Shown here: piece after piece, positions 1 to 7,486 of the stretch
Layout of the letters: each line of letters opens with the position of its first letter
Numbering within the stretch: the first letter of the stretch is position 1
IMG/VR virus record: IMGVR_UViG_3300037493_002359
Location: 1-40,349 of that record
Length of the DNA: 40,349 nt
Reading direction: 5' to 3' (one strand)
Source of the DNA: a virus
Program-made: the position numbers and the translations under genes
The notes under the pieces: generated by a model
Seen by the model: the letters and a program-made list of their open reading frames with translations, nothing else
Databases searched by the model: none
Told to the model about the DNA's origin: nothing

Positions 1-54
1 GGTTTCCGCCTCGCGCGCATTATTTGCGCTCTTGAGACCAAATCTCAATAGTAT
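1..54. repeat. Imperfect direct repeat, copy 1
   Basis: The first 26 bases are identical to 40201-40226, nine bases then differ in part, and about 19 bases (gaccaaatctcaatagtat) match again. Copy 1 starts exactly at the window edge, 40200 bases before copy 2. It contains a perfect inverted repeat TTGAGA (32-37) / TCTCAA (43-48), which is degraded in copy 2. Because the copies differ inside and diverge completely afterwards, this is not a simple terminal redundancy from a circular assembly. A duplicated control site or att-like site is possible; no integrase is present. Confidence 0.75.
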
Positions 55-124
55 TTTACATCAAACAATTCCAACCGGATAAAAAAACTCAAAAAACAAT
101 GATATTGAGTTTGCGTCTCAATAG
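32..124. promoter_or_regulatory. Cluster of inverted repeats upstream of the first gene
   Basis: Three overlapping symmetric elements are visible: TTGAGA/TCTCAA (32-37/43-48), AAACTCAA/TTGAGTTT (85-92/105-112) and ATTGAG/CTCAAT (104-109/117-122). TCTCAATAG occurs at 43-51 and 116-124 here and again at 40243-40251. Reuse of the same half-site (TTGAG/CTCAA) suggests an operator array for a DNA-binding protein controlling the rightward genes. I see no convincing -35/-10 pair. The role is inferred from symmetry and position. Confidence 0.4.
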
Positions 125-172
125 CGTTAGTGGTAAATCCAGATCATCGACACCGATCATCCAGTTTTCCAA

Positions 173-643
173 GTGGCTGCACCCGAGTACGTGGAGGCAC
201 CAGAAGACATCCTCGCCGAGCGCATCGTGCGGCGGTGGAAGCAACACGCGGATCTCAGCCGACAGCAGGCGATCGACATTGTGAAGCAAGAGTACGTGCG
301 CTTTCAGATCGAGCGTGAAGCGCGCGACCTCGACCACTACAGCTACGCCAAGGGGATCAGCGCAGTCCTGGCCTACATCGCCGACTCAGCCACTCCGATG
401 GTCGAGCTGGATGCGGTCGCCTACTGCTACGGACTGATTGGCCGGGCCGAAGAGTCGATGGACCAGATCGCCAAGCGCCATCGGATTTCCAAGCAGGCGT
501 TCAGCAAGAAGGTGGAGAAAACGCTAGAGAGCTTCCACCTCAAACCCCAGCACGGGATGCGGCCACAACCTCAGCGGAAGATTTACGAGTCCGTCCACAA
601 CGCAAAGTGGGAGCACATCGAACAAGACGCACCAAGATCATGA
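173..643 (+). CDS. Helix-turn-helix protein, sigma region 4-like
   Basis: A 156-residue soluble protein read from a GTG; no ATG in frame gives a better start. Residues about 110-135 (ESMDQIAKRHRISKQAFSKK) look like a sigma-70 region 4 type helix-turn-helix: a short acidic turn, QIA, then a recognition helix after IS. The N-terminal half is charged and helical. As the first gene of the rightward block it could be a transcriptional regulator or a DNA-recognition subunit. Its stop overlaps the next start (ATGA), indicating translational coupling. The family is not identified; the HTH is judged from pattern only. Confidence 0.6.
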   Translation: MAAPEYVEAPEDILAERIVRRWKQHADLSRQQAIDIVKQEYVRFQIEREARDLDHYSYAKGISAVLAYIADSATPMVELDAVAYCYGLIGRAEESMDQIAKRHRISKQAFSKKVEKTLESFHLKPQHGMRPQPQRKIYESVHNAKWEHIEQDAPRS

Positions 644-1098
644 CGACATACATTGCAATCGACCCTGGAGTAAACGGAGGCATCGCGTGGGACGGCGCGG
701 CGCTCGCATCCTGTATGGGGATGCCTGGCAGCGACACCGAGATCGCAGAAGAGATCGGCCTGCTCTACAGTATGCGTCCCGGCGTGAAGTGCATCATTGA
801 GGACGTGCCCAAGTTTGTCGGCAGAGCATTGCCGGGCAGCACAATCTTCCCTCTCGCGTTCAATTGCGGCCTTGTGCGGGGGATTGCGGTGTCTCTGCGA
901 ATGCCGGTCATCCTCGTTCGGCCACAAGACTGGCAAAAGCATTTCCGTCTCGGCACCAAAGGCGACACAGCCGGCACCACGGAATGGAAGAATAAGCTCA
1001 AGGCCGAGGCACAGCGGCGCTACCCACATCTGAAGGTCACACTAAAGACTGCGGATGCTCTGCTTCTGCTGGCCTACGCACAGGAAAAACAACTCTAA
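640..1098 (+). CDS. RuvC-like Holliday junction resolvase
   Basis: A 152-residue protein with an RNase H-fold resolvase signature. IAIDPGVNGGIAW near the N-terminus supplies the first catalytic Asp and the glycine-rich beta turn, CIIEDVPKF supplies the Glu, and the C-terminal TADALLLLAYA supplies the last acidic residue. Length and motif order match RuvC-type enzymes carried by phages, which resolve branched DNA before packaging. The ATG at 640 overlaps the upstream stop; a longer reading from 607 would add 11 residues before the conserved core and is less likely. Placement just before the terminase genes suits a role in preparing concatemers. Confidence 0.75.
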   Translation: MTTYIAIDPGVNGGIAWDGAALASCMGMPGSDTEIAEEIGLLYSMRPGVKCIIEDVPKFVGRALPGSTIFPLAFNCGLVRGIAVSLRMPVILVRPQDWQKHFRLGTKGDTAGTTEWKNKLKAEAQRRYPHLKVTLKTADALLLLAYAQEKQL

Positions 1099-1103
1099 CC
1101 ACC

Positions 1104-1304
1104 ATGTTCACACCCATCAAACTCGAAACCAGAAAGAACGTCTCACGTTTCAAAAACATGCAAGTCGGCGAAGTGCGAGAGCTTGGCGCTAGGTCAAGGT
1201 CTCAAGCGGTCGCAACGCTTCGCTTCCGGATGAAGAAGTACGTGCATGAGATCTACACGCTCGACGATTCATCCATGCCTTTCCGTTTCCGCCGCGACGC
1301 CTGA
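1104..1304 (+). CDS. Small basic hypothetical protein
   Basis: A 66-residue, Arg/Lys-rich protein starting five bases after the resolvase. It has no transmembrane segment or signal peptide. The spacing of RSRSQAVATLRFRMKK, followed by a YTLDDS beta segment, resembles the small phage proteins that hold a short helical DNA-binding segment next to beta strands, but I do not recognise the family. The next gene follows after three bases, so it is a tight operon member. Confidence 0.55.
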   Translation: MFTPIKLETRKNVSRFKNMQVGEVRELGARSRSQAVATLRFRMKKYVHEIYTLDDSSMPFRFRRDA

Positions 1305-1307
1305 CTT

Positions 1308-1874
1308 ATGCAACTAGCATTACCTAATTTTGAGTCGTTCGACTCCGATCAACTCCAAGAGTATGCGGCACGAGAGCTGGGCATCATGCGGGATGAGGCG
1401 CAGATGGCGGCTGGTATATCAGCGACGGCATTCACTCGTGCGTGGGCTGTTGGTAAAGCGTGCGTTAAGCTCAAGGATGCAGTCGGGGAAGACGCGTGGG
1501 AAGAATACGCGTCACAGAATATCGGCGGTGGCGACTACTATGCGGTCTATCGTTGTATGCGTCTGGCGCGCATGTCACCGGAAGCGCCGCCGCTACAGAA
1601 GACAGGAAGCAGCCAGTACAAGCAGCTCCAGATTGCGATGGGGTTAGAGGCTGCGCCAAAGACGACACCACGCAAAACGGACGTGCTGAAATTTCAGAAC
1701 CTGATGGCATCACTCGGCTGCATCAAGCGGTGGTGGCGTGAGGGGCACGTCATCGAGACGCTCGATGCGGAGATGATAGCGGAGATCCTTGAAGACATGC
1801 AATTCCTGCAAGAAATCTATGAAACACTCACGAAGCAGATTCCCGAAGCCACCGACACCACCTCAAGTGGATAG
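1308..1874 (+). CDS. Hypothetical helical phage protein
   Basis: A 188-residue, mostly helical protein. Residues about 30-75 (GISATAFTRAWAVGKACVKLKD, read as two shorter motifs AFTRAWAVGKA and KLKDAVGEDAW) resemble DUF3102-like proteins found near plasmid and phage DNA-handling genes. That relation is weak and from memory of the pattern. The C-terminus is acidic with a predicted helix (AEILEDMQFLQEIYETL). It lies in a tight row between the resolvase and the terminase genes. Function unknown. Confidence 0.6.
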   Translation: MQLALPNFESFDSDQLQEYAARELGIMRDEAQMAAGISATAFTRAWAVGKACVKLKDAVGEDAWEEYASQNIGGGDYYAVYRCMRLARMSPEAPPLQKTGSSQYKQLQIAMGLEAAPKTTPRKTDVLKFQNLMASLGCIKRWWREGHVIETLDAEMIAEILEDMQFLQEIYETLTKQIPEATDTTSSG

Positions 1875-1881
1875 AGAGATC

Positions 1882-2076
1882 ATGTTGGGCGAGGTGCCGA
1901 AGCGGATGCAGCAGACCATGGATGTGACACGCGACACGCCGGCACCCGCGCGACCCGACATGCAGAATCATTCCGTCTTGCTAGAGGAGTGGGTGTCTTG
2001 GTGCCGAAGCACAGGCCGGGAGGCTCACGCTGCGGATCTAATCGAGCGGACGCGGGCGGAGCTGCGCAATTCCTGA
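1882..2076 (+). CDS. Small hypothetical protein before terminase
   Basis: A 64-residue protein from ATG 1882, seven bases after the previous stop. The reading frame is open back to 1789, but that part overlaps the upstream gene, so the inner ATG is preferred. The C-terminal half (LLEEWVSWCRSTGREAH) forms one amphipathic helix with Trp and Cys. There are no recognisable domains. Five bases separate it from the small terminase gene. Confidence 0.5.
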   Translation: MLGEVPKRMQQTMDVTRDTPAPARPDMQNHSVLLEEWVSWCRSTGREAHAADLIERTRAELRNS

Positions 2077-2080
2077 AAGC

Positions 2081-2785
2081 ATGGATGCAACCACCGCCGA
2101 GGACACACAGAAGAAGCTGCAAGACCTGCTCACGCGGGTGAAGGCGGGCCATCCGTTGTCTTATGCGGAAAGCGAGTTTCTGAAGAGCCGCAACACCGAG
2201 CCGCGATATGAGACGCTCAAAGATGTCGCCGCCTTCTTCTCGATCACGCCCGGTGCTCTGCGTCGGTGGGAGGAGAAATATCCTGATGCGTTCGAGAAAG
2301 GTTCAAACGGGTACAATATCGAGAAGATCAAGGCCGCAAGGCAGCAGTTTCTGGCCAGCGGTAATTATACGCGACTAAACGACGGTGACACGATTAACGT
2401 GGAAGGCGTGCAGGATGTGGCATCGCTCAAGGCGCGCAAGATACACTTGGAATGTCAGAAGCTGGCTACGCAGATCGAGATCCTACAGGCGAAATACGTC
2501 TCGGTTGATGAAGTGCTGGCACAGGTGCGGGCCGTGATGTACGCGATCAAGGAGAAAATCAAACGCATCCCGCCGGAGATGGCTTACGAAGTCAGCGGCG
2601 TGTCACCTGCGGAGGCTGAAGAGCGGCTTTTGACCTGCATCGACAAGATCCTGCGGGAGATGGAACAGGAGGATTACATCAAGATCGAGGAGCAGCTCAA
2701 GGCAAAGAAGGTGGACGTTGAGATGATGGAAGTCGAGATCGCGCCAACCGAGCCAATAAAGCGAGGGAGACCGCGCAAGAGCTGA
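2081..2785 (+). CDS. Terminase small subunit-like DNA-binding protein
   Basis: A 234-residue protein directly upstream of, and overlapping (TGATG), the large terminase gene. Residues about 45-75 (LKDVAAFFSITPGALRRWEE) form a winged-helix/MerR-like HTH as in Nu1-type small terminases. The middle (KARKIHLECQKLATQIEILQ) is a long coiled coil for oligomerisation. The C-terminus ends in a basic AT-hook-like RGRPRKS. In this family the small subunit recognises the packaging start on phage DNA and hands it to the large subunit. The assignment rests on position, HTH and architecture. Confidence 0.75.
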   Translation: MDATTAEDTQKKLQDLLTRVKAGHPLSYAESEFLKSRNTEPRYETLKDVAAFFSITPGALRRWEEKYPDAFEKGSNGYNIEKIKAARQQFLASGNYTRLNDGDTINVEGVQDVASLKARKIHLECQKLATQIEILQAKYVSVDEVLAQVRAVMYAIKEKIKRIPPEMAYEVSGVSPAEAEERLLTCIDKILREMEQEDYIKIEEQLKAKKVDVEMMEVEIAPTEPIKRGRPRKS

Positions 2786-4593
2786 TGGCATTCTCGATCT
2801 ACTCGCTGATGGCGGAGGTTTGGCGGCCAACGCCGAAGCTCCCGGTGGATGAGTGGCTGCGGACTCACGTCAGATTCGAGCGCGGGCCGATCCTCGGATC
2901 TTTCGACGTGCGCAATTCCCCGTGGATCAAAGCGCCGCTCGAAGAGCTGCGGAACCACGAGACGCGGGAGATCATCTGCGCGTGCTCGGTGCAATCAGCG
3001 AAGACCGCCCTGGCCGAGGGCGCCATGTTGTACCTGATCGCGGAAGAGGGCGGTGACATGTGTCTGTACCTCCAGACGGACGAACACGCCGACGAGTTCC
3101 TTGATACGCGGTTCAAACATCGCATTCTCGACTGCAAGCCAGTGCGTGCGATGCTCAACAAGGGGGACAAGAGCATCCAGAAGCGGACGGTGGCATTCGC
3201 TCACATGACCCAATACGTGATGGGTGCCAGCAACATCCACAACTTGCAGAGTAAAGCGGCGCGCTACGTCATCGGGGACGAAGCCGCCTACTGGACGCAC
3301 GGGCACATCGACGAGTCACGCAAGCGGACGACCTCGTTCGATGCGCGGAACTCCAAGCGCATCTACGTCTCAACGCCGATGAACAACAGCGGCGAGTTTT
3401 ACGAGAGTTTTTCCGCCGGGTCATGCAGCGAGTGGCACGTCGCTTGTCCTGCCTGCGGAGAAAAGTGGCCGATGGTGCTGGGTCAGCTCAAGTGGGACGG
3501 CGAAGGCGCCAAGTTGGCGGATGGCAAGTACGACCTCGCGCGGATCAAAAACACGGTGAGATACGAGTGCCCCGCGTGCAAGGTCCACCTAAAAGACGAG
3601 CCGCAGGTGCGCCGTCAGATCGCAAACAGCGGATTTTACGAGAATCAAAACTCCGCACCAGATCCGCGCGTCAAGAGTTACCACTGGAATGCGCTGACCG
3701 TGCCGTGGGTCGCATGGGACACGATAGCCAGCGAGTTCCTCAAAGCCGAACACGCTCGCAAGTTGGGCGATTACTCGCCGCTCGCAGAGTTTGTACGCAA
3801 ACGACTGGGTGAGTTCTGGGATATGCGGGAGTTCCAGAGCGAAGAGGTCAATTTATCGGGAGGATTCGCCATGGAGGAACCATGGGAACAAGAATACCGG
3901 CGTTATATGACGGTCGATGTGCAGCGCGACTATTTCCGGGTGATCATCCGGATGTGGGCGCAGAATGGAGAATCAAGACTGTTTTACGCGGGCGAGCTGC
4001 ACACTTGGGCTCAACTGCGTGACCTACAGAAGAAATACGAGGTCACCGACAGGCGCGTGTTCGTCGATTGCGGATTCGAGCGGTATCAAGGTGAGGTGTA
4101 CAGGCAATGTGCGGCCAATGACTGGTTTGCACTCAAGGGGGACAAGGCGCAATTCTTTACTTGGACACTCATGGACAAGCGGACAGGCCGCAGTCGGTCA
4201 GTCAAACGTCCATATTCGCAGATCCAGCACGTCGATTCGGGTGTGGGGCTTGCAAGATCCAAGGTGCGCAACGCTCGACAGGCCGACTTGTGCGACCGCA
4301 TCGTCTGGAGCAGCGACTACATCAAACTGGTGCTGCATCGGCTCCGCTCCGGCCAGGGAGCATCATGGCAGATCGCGCACAATGCGCCGAAGTGGTACTT
4401 CAAAGAGATCCAAAACGAGGTGTTTGTCACCGAGAAGGACAAGAGGACCGGCAAGAACAAGACGTTCTTCAAAAAGCTGGGCGAGAACCACTCTTTCGAC
4501 GCCGAAGCGATGCAGGTTCTGGCCGCCTGCATCGAAAAGATCATCGGGCAGGCCGAAATCATCACAAACGAGGTAGAGTCTGTCAACGCTTGA
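2785..4593 (+). CDS. Terminase large subunit, GpA family
   Basis: A 602-residue packaging motor and nuclease. The ATPase shows a variant Walker A, SVQSAKT (68-74), a Walker B hydrophobic strand ending D165-E166 (YVIGDEAAYW) and a coupling STP at 196-198. Between the domains a zinc-ribbon-like pair CPAC (221-224) and CPAC (262-265) is typical of GpA proteins. The RNase H-like nuclease supplies VDVQ (D378), FVDCG (D428) and a late HSFDAEAM Asp. It cuts concatemeric DNA and pumps it through the portal. Its stop TGA is embedded in the TTGACA motif that precedes the next gene. Confidence 0.95.
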   Translation: MAFSIYSLMAEVWRPTPKLPVDEWLRTHVRFERGPILGSFDVRNSPWIKAPLEELRNHETREIICACSVQSAKTALAEGAMLYLIAEEGGDMCLYLQTDEHADEFLDTRFKHRILDCKPVRAMLNKGDKSIQKRTVAFAHMTQYVMGASNIHNLQSKAARYVIGDEAAYWTHGHIDESRKRTTSFDARNSKRIYVSTPMNNSGEFYESFSAGSCSEWHVACPACGEKWPMVLGQLKWDGEGAKLADGKYDLARIKNTVRYECPACKVHLKDEPQVRRQIANSGFYENQNSAPDPRVKSYHWNALTVPWVAWDTIASEFLKAEHARKLGDYSPLAEFVRKRLGEFWDMREFQSEEVNLSGGFAMEEPWEQEYRRYMTVDVQRDYFRVIIRMWAQNGESRLFYAGELHTWAQLRDLQKKYEVTDRRVFVDCGFERYQGEVYRQCAANDWFALKGDKAQFFTWTLMDKRTGRSRSVKRPYSQIQHVDSGVGLARSKVRNARQADLCDRIVWSSDYIKLVLHRLRSGQGASWQIAHNAPKWYFKEIQNEVFVTEKDKRTGKNKTFFKKLGENHSFDAEAMQVLAACIEKIIGQAEIITNEVESVNA

Positions 4594-4595
4594 CA
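4590..4595 (+). promoter_or_regulatory. TTGACA gene-start motif, N14 before ATG 4610
   Basis: TTGACA overlaps the terminase stop codon and stands exactly 14 bases before the ATG of the gpW-like gene. It is part of a small palindrome (CTGTCAACGCTTGACAG). No -10 box follows at 16-18 bases, so a sigma70 promoter is unlikely. Confidence 0.6.
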
Positions 4596-4609
4596 GGCTG
4601 GATGACTTT

Positions 4610-4885
4610 ATGGGCGGACCATCAATTCTACGATATGCGTCTTTGCAGTACTGCGAAACGCTCTATGAGCAGTGCCTCGCGGCGCTGGCTGATGGTCAGG
4701 GCACCATGGTCATTTCGACTTCGGGCGGTGGTGAGTCTGAGACTCGATCCAGCGGCAATGACGGGGGTATTCCGGTCATGACTTTGATGCGCGCAGTCAT
4801 GCGACGGATGCACCATCTCGACCCAGTCAAGTATCCAGCCATCTCCAACCGACTCAAATCAGATTTCAGCACACTCGTTCTATGA
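4610..4885 (+). CDS. Head-tail joining protein, gpW-like
   Basis: A 91-residue protein between terminase and portal, the usual place of lambda gpW-type head completion proteins. The N-terminus is helical (SLQYCETLYEQCLAALADG), a Gly/Ser-rich linker follows (STSGGGESETRSSG), then a basic helix (MRAVMRRMHHLDP). gpW proteins stabilise filled heads at the portal and are about 70 residues with two helices. The match is positional and by size rather than by a strict motif. The stop overlaps the portal start (ATGA). Confidence 0.55.
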   Translation: MGGPSILRYASLQYCETLYEQCLAALADGQGTMVISTSGGGESETRSSGNDGGIPVMTLMRAVMRRMHHLDPVKYPAISNRLKSDFSTLVL

Positions 4886-6534
4886 CCTACCTCGAATCCA
4901 TGATCCGCGCAGTAAACCCCAAGCTCGCTTTGGAGCGCGCGCGTGCGAAAGCGGCTCTCGATGCGGGAGAAAGAGTCGGATTCTGGCGGGTCGGTGCGCA
5001 ATCGAGCACAAACCGCAAAGCCAGCGGCCAAACGCTCGATCAGCCGGATTCATCGCGAAATCACACGGATCGGGTCACTTTGATTCGTGAGGCTCGATGG
5101 CTGGAGGAAAACAGCAGCGTAGTCAAGTCGATCCTGCGGAAGTACCGGACCTTTTCGGTCGGTCGGCTCCAGTACGTCGCACGCACGAACAATGAGGCGG
5201 TGAATAAGCAGATTGGCGCATACGTTGAGCGGTGGATGGCTAACGCAGACGCGAGCCAGCGGCACCATTTTCGCACGCTGGCGGGGCTTGGCGTGACCAG
5301 TATGAAGCGCGACGGCGATATTGGCTTCATTGTGCTGGAAGAGCCGATGACTCCTCTCGAACAGATGATGATGGTGTCTCCCATCCGTATCCAAGCCATC
5401 GAGGCAGACCGGATCGGTTCAATCGTGAACCGTGAAGGCCTTGATACGCGCCCGTTTAAGCCGTTGAAAAAGAACGAGCAGGATTTCTCCGGCGTTGTGG
5501 TGAATGGTGCAGGCAAGCCGATCCGCTACCGCATCTACAACCGAAGCCGGACAGGTGAGATGATGACACCGGCGCTCGAAGTGCCTGCGCAAGACTTTCT
5601 TCACCTGTTCGACCCGACGCGGCTCGATTCATATCGCGGCTTCTCCGTGTTCGACGCGGCGGTGACCGACATCAAGGATCTGATGGAGATTCTGGCGTGC
5701 GAGAAGATGTCGGTAAAGATGCTCTCCAGTATCTCGGGCGTGGTCAACAACTCGGACGGGTCAGCGGATCAGGACGTATCGCTGGACATCTCGCATGACT
5801 ACAATCCGGATGCGGATCGTCTCAAAAAGATTGAGCCGGGCACCATCGAGTACCTGGCTGAAGGTGAAAGTTTCAACCCGGTTGAAAGCAACCGCCCGTC
5901 GCCTACCTTTAACGGATTTCTTGACTCTCTCATTCGCAACTGCGGCATGGCGACGAACCTGCCGTTCGGCTTTATCTACTCATGGGCTGGGCAAGGGACG
6001 GCAGTGCGGATGGAAGCGGCACAGGCGGCGCGTGAGTTTGAAATGACTCAGCTCACACTGGAGGAAAAGCTACTGAATCCTCTGGTGCGGCGCGTCATCG
6101 CTCGTGGGATGCAACTCGGGCACCTTCCCACGGTTCCAGATTTTGACTCCGGTGAATGGCGCTATCCTGCAAAGGTCACGGCGGATGTGGGACGTGAATC
6201 TAAAGCTCTAATCGACGAGACCATGGCCGGGATCATCTCGAAGACGCAGATTGCGGCGGATCGAGGTGAGGACCGCACCATTATTCGGGATCTCCTGCGG
6301 GCCGAAGCCATGGAGCTGGTCGAAGACGCGAAGATGGTACAAGAAGCGTCTGGCGGGGTGCTGGATCTGCCTACAGCTATCTATATGCTGGAGCGGCGGG
6401 CGCCTAACGCGCCAACTATTGCTGCGCCTGCGGCTGCCCCGGCGGAGGACGATAACAGTCCTGACGAGGTAGAGGATACCGCCGAGGATGAGGTTGAGGA
6501 TATTGCTGAGGGCGACACCGAGGCAGACTCATAA
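4882..6534 (+). CDS. Portal protein, lambda-type
   Basis: A 550-residue protein of the lambda gpB-type portal family, the dodecameric ring through which DNA enters the capsid. Supporting features are the early ARAKAALDAGERVGFWR region, the ARWLEENSSVVKSILRKY helix, the FLHLFDPTRLDSYRGFSVF core block and the later FGFIYSWAGQGTAVRMEAA segment typical of portal clip/stem regions. The C-terminal 40 residues are very acidic and Ala/Pro-rich, so probably disordered. The gene sits between the gpW-like gene and the protease/scaffold gene, the canonical order. Confidence 0.92.
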   Translation: MTYLESMIRAVNPKLALERARAKAALDAGERVGFWRVGAQSSTNRKASGQTLDQPDSSRNHTDRVTLIREARWLEENSSVVKSILRKYRTFSVGRLQYVARTNNEAVNKQIGAYVERWMANADASQRHHFRTLAGLGVTSMKRDGDIGFIVLEEPMTPLEQMMMVSPIRIQAIEADRIGSIVNREGLDTRPFKPLKKNEQDFSGVVVNGAGKPIRYRIYNRSRTGEMMTPALEVPAQDFLHLFDPTRLDSYRGFSVFDAAVTDIKDLMEILACEKMSVKMLSSISGVVNNSDGSADQDVSLDISHDYNPDADRLKKIEPGTIEYLAEGESFNPVESNRPSPTFNGFLDSLIRNCGMATNLPFGFIYSWAGQGTAVRMEAAQAAREFEMTQLTLEEKLLNPLVRRVIARGMQLGHLPTVPDFDSGEWRYPAKVTADVGRESKALIDETMAGIISKTQIAADRGEDRTIIRDLLRAEAMELVEDAKMVQEASGGVLDLPTAIYMLERRAPNAPTIAAPAAAPAEDDNSPDEVEDTAEDEVEDIAEGDTEADS

Positions 6535-6536
6535 GA

Positions 6537-6542
6537 TTGACA
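6537..6542 (+). promoter_or_regulatory. TTGACA gene-start motif, N14 before ATG 6557
   Basis: It reads TAAGATTGACA, where TAA is the portal stop. Exactly 14 bases separate the hexamer from ATG 6557. This decides the protease start over the longer open reading frame from 6488. Confidence 0.65.
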
Positions 6543-6556
6543 TTGCGGCGGCGAGT

Positions 6557-7468
6557 ATGCCAGTCACCGAAGAGCTTCAGACATTCGCCGCATTCCAAGG
6601 AAAGGTTTCAGGGAATACCATTATGGGCGTTTCCTTGATCCAAGAAGGCCCGGCACTCGGTCACGGCGTGTTCGTGGATCGCAAGTCGCTTGGTCAGTTC
6701 AAGGCTCTTGCGATGGCCAAGGGACGGGTAAAGGCAAAGCTGAATCACTTCTCTTCGGTGCAGGACACGGTAGGTTACTACGAGAATTTTCGTGTCAGCA
6801 AAGGTAAACTCCTAGCCGATCTGACTCTCTTTGAAGCGCACGAAGGCAAAGACATGTTGCTCGAAATGATCAACGAAATCCCGTCTGCTTTTGGCGTCAG
6901 CTTGATGTTTGCGGCTGACTCTCCAGAACTGGACAAGGAGAGTGGCAATTACATGACCCGCCCGCGTGGCTTGTACTCAGCAGACTTTGTTGATACTCCT
7001 GCGGCCAATGCGGATGGCGTGTTCTCGGCTGATCAGATTGACAGCGAGGAAAATGATATGCCTACAGAACAGGTGGCTCCTACGCCAGAACCTCAAGTTG
7101 ATTTCTCCGCTTTGATTGCGGAGCAGTTCGCAGCGTTTACCGCTAAGTTCGATGCGGTGGCTACGCAATTTGCTGAAGACAATGCCAAGGTGCTTGCCGA
7201 GTGTGAAGCACTGAAGGGCGAACTCAAAGCGTTGCAGGCCAGTGAGCGCGAAATCGACTTGCAGGCCAAGCTTCTGGCCGCTGCTCCTCCGGTCGCCAGC
7301 TTTGCTGCTCCGATCAACGAGCCGGAAGTGAAAGGGCCATCGGTCTCGTATCATGAGGCCAAGAATCAAGCCATCGGCACCGCCACCGGCCTTGATCGTC
7401 TCAAAGCCGTTCGTGCGTTCACCGAAAAATTCCCCACCGAAGCTGACTACGTTTCGGCCAACTCATAA
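6557..7468 (+). CDS. Prohead protease with C-terminal scaffold
   Basis: A 303-residue fusion. Residues about 1-160 match prohead serine proteases: a candidate catalytic His in KLNHF (H64), a candidate Ser in AFGVSLMF (S115), and the conserved closing strand YSADFVDTPAAN (140-151). Residues 168-303 are acidic, Ala/Glu/Lys-rich and coiled-coil, as expected of scaffold. Proteins of this kind template shell assembly and are then cleaved and removed. The frame is open back to 6488, but the ATG at 6557 follows the portal stop and carries the TTGACA-N14 signal. An internal start at codon 168 is listed separately. Confidence 0.85.
   Translation: MPVTEELQTFAAFQGKVSGNTIMGVSLIQEGPALGHGVFVDRKSLGQFKALAMAKGRVKAKLNHFSSVQDTVGYYENFRVSKGKLLADLTLFEAHEGKDMLLEMINEIPSAFGVSLMFAADSPELDKESGNYMTRPRGLYSADFVDTPAANADGVFSADQIDSEENDMPTEQVAPTPEPQVDFSALIAEQFAAFTAKFDAVATQFAEDNAKVLAECEALKGELKALQASEREIDLQAKLLAAAPPVASFAAPINEPEVKGPSVSYHEAKNQAIGTATGLDRLKAVRAFTEKFPTEADYVSANS
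7038..7043 (+). promoter_or_regulatory. Internal TTGACA motif, N14 before in-frame ATG 7058
   Basis: Inside the protease/scaffold gene AGATTGACA stands exactly 14 bases before ATG 7058, the first codon of the scaffold part. The bases between include GCGAGGAAA, a weak SD-like stretch. This coincidence of motif, spacing and domain border is strong evidence for a nested start. Confidence 0.65.
7058..7468 (+). CDS. Nested scaffold protein (internal start)
   Basis: A 136-residue product from the in-frame ATG at 7058, sharing its C-terminus with the protease gene. It would contain only the low-complexity, coiled-coil scaffold part beginning MPTEQVAPTPEPQ, comparable to lambda Nu3 nested in gene C. 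Support comes from the TTGACA-N14 signal, the domain boundary and the precedent of nested scaffolds. A nested product would supply scaffold in excess over protease, as capsid assembly needs. Protein evidence is lacking. Confidence 0.6.
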   Translation: MPTEQVAPTPEPQVDFSALIAEQFAAFTAKFDAVATQFAEDNAKVLAECEALKGELKALQASEREIDLQAKLLAAAPPVASFAAPINEPEVKGPSVSYHEAKNQAIGTATGLDRLKAVRAFTEKFPTEADYVSANS

Positions 7469-7486
7469 CAACTTTCTACCAAGACC

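Noticed and set aside
583-1029. 148-residue minus-strand ORF opposite the resolvase
   Set aside because: Antisense shadow in GC-rich coding DNA; the sense strand carries clear RuvC motifs.
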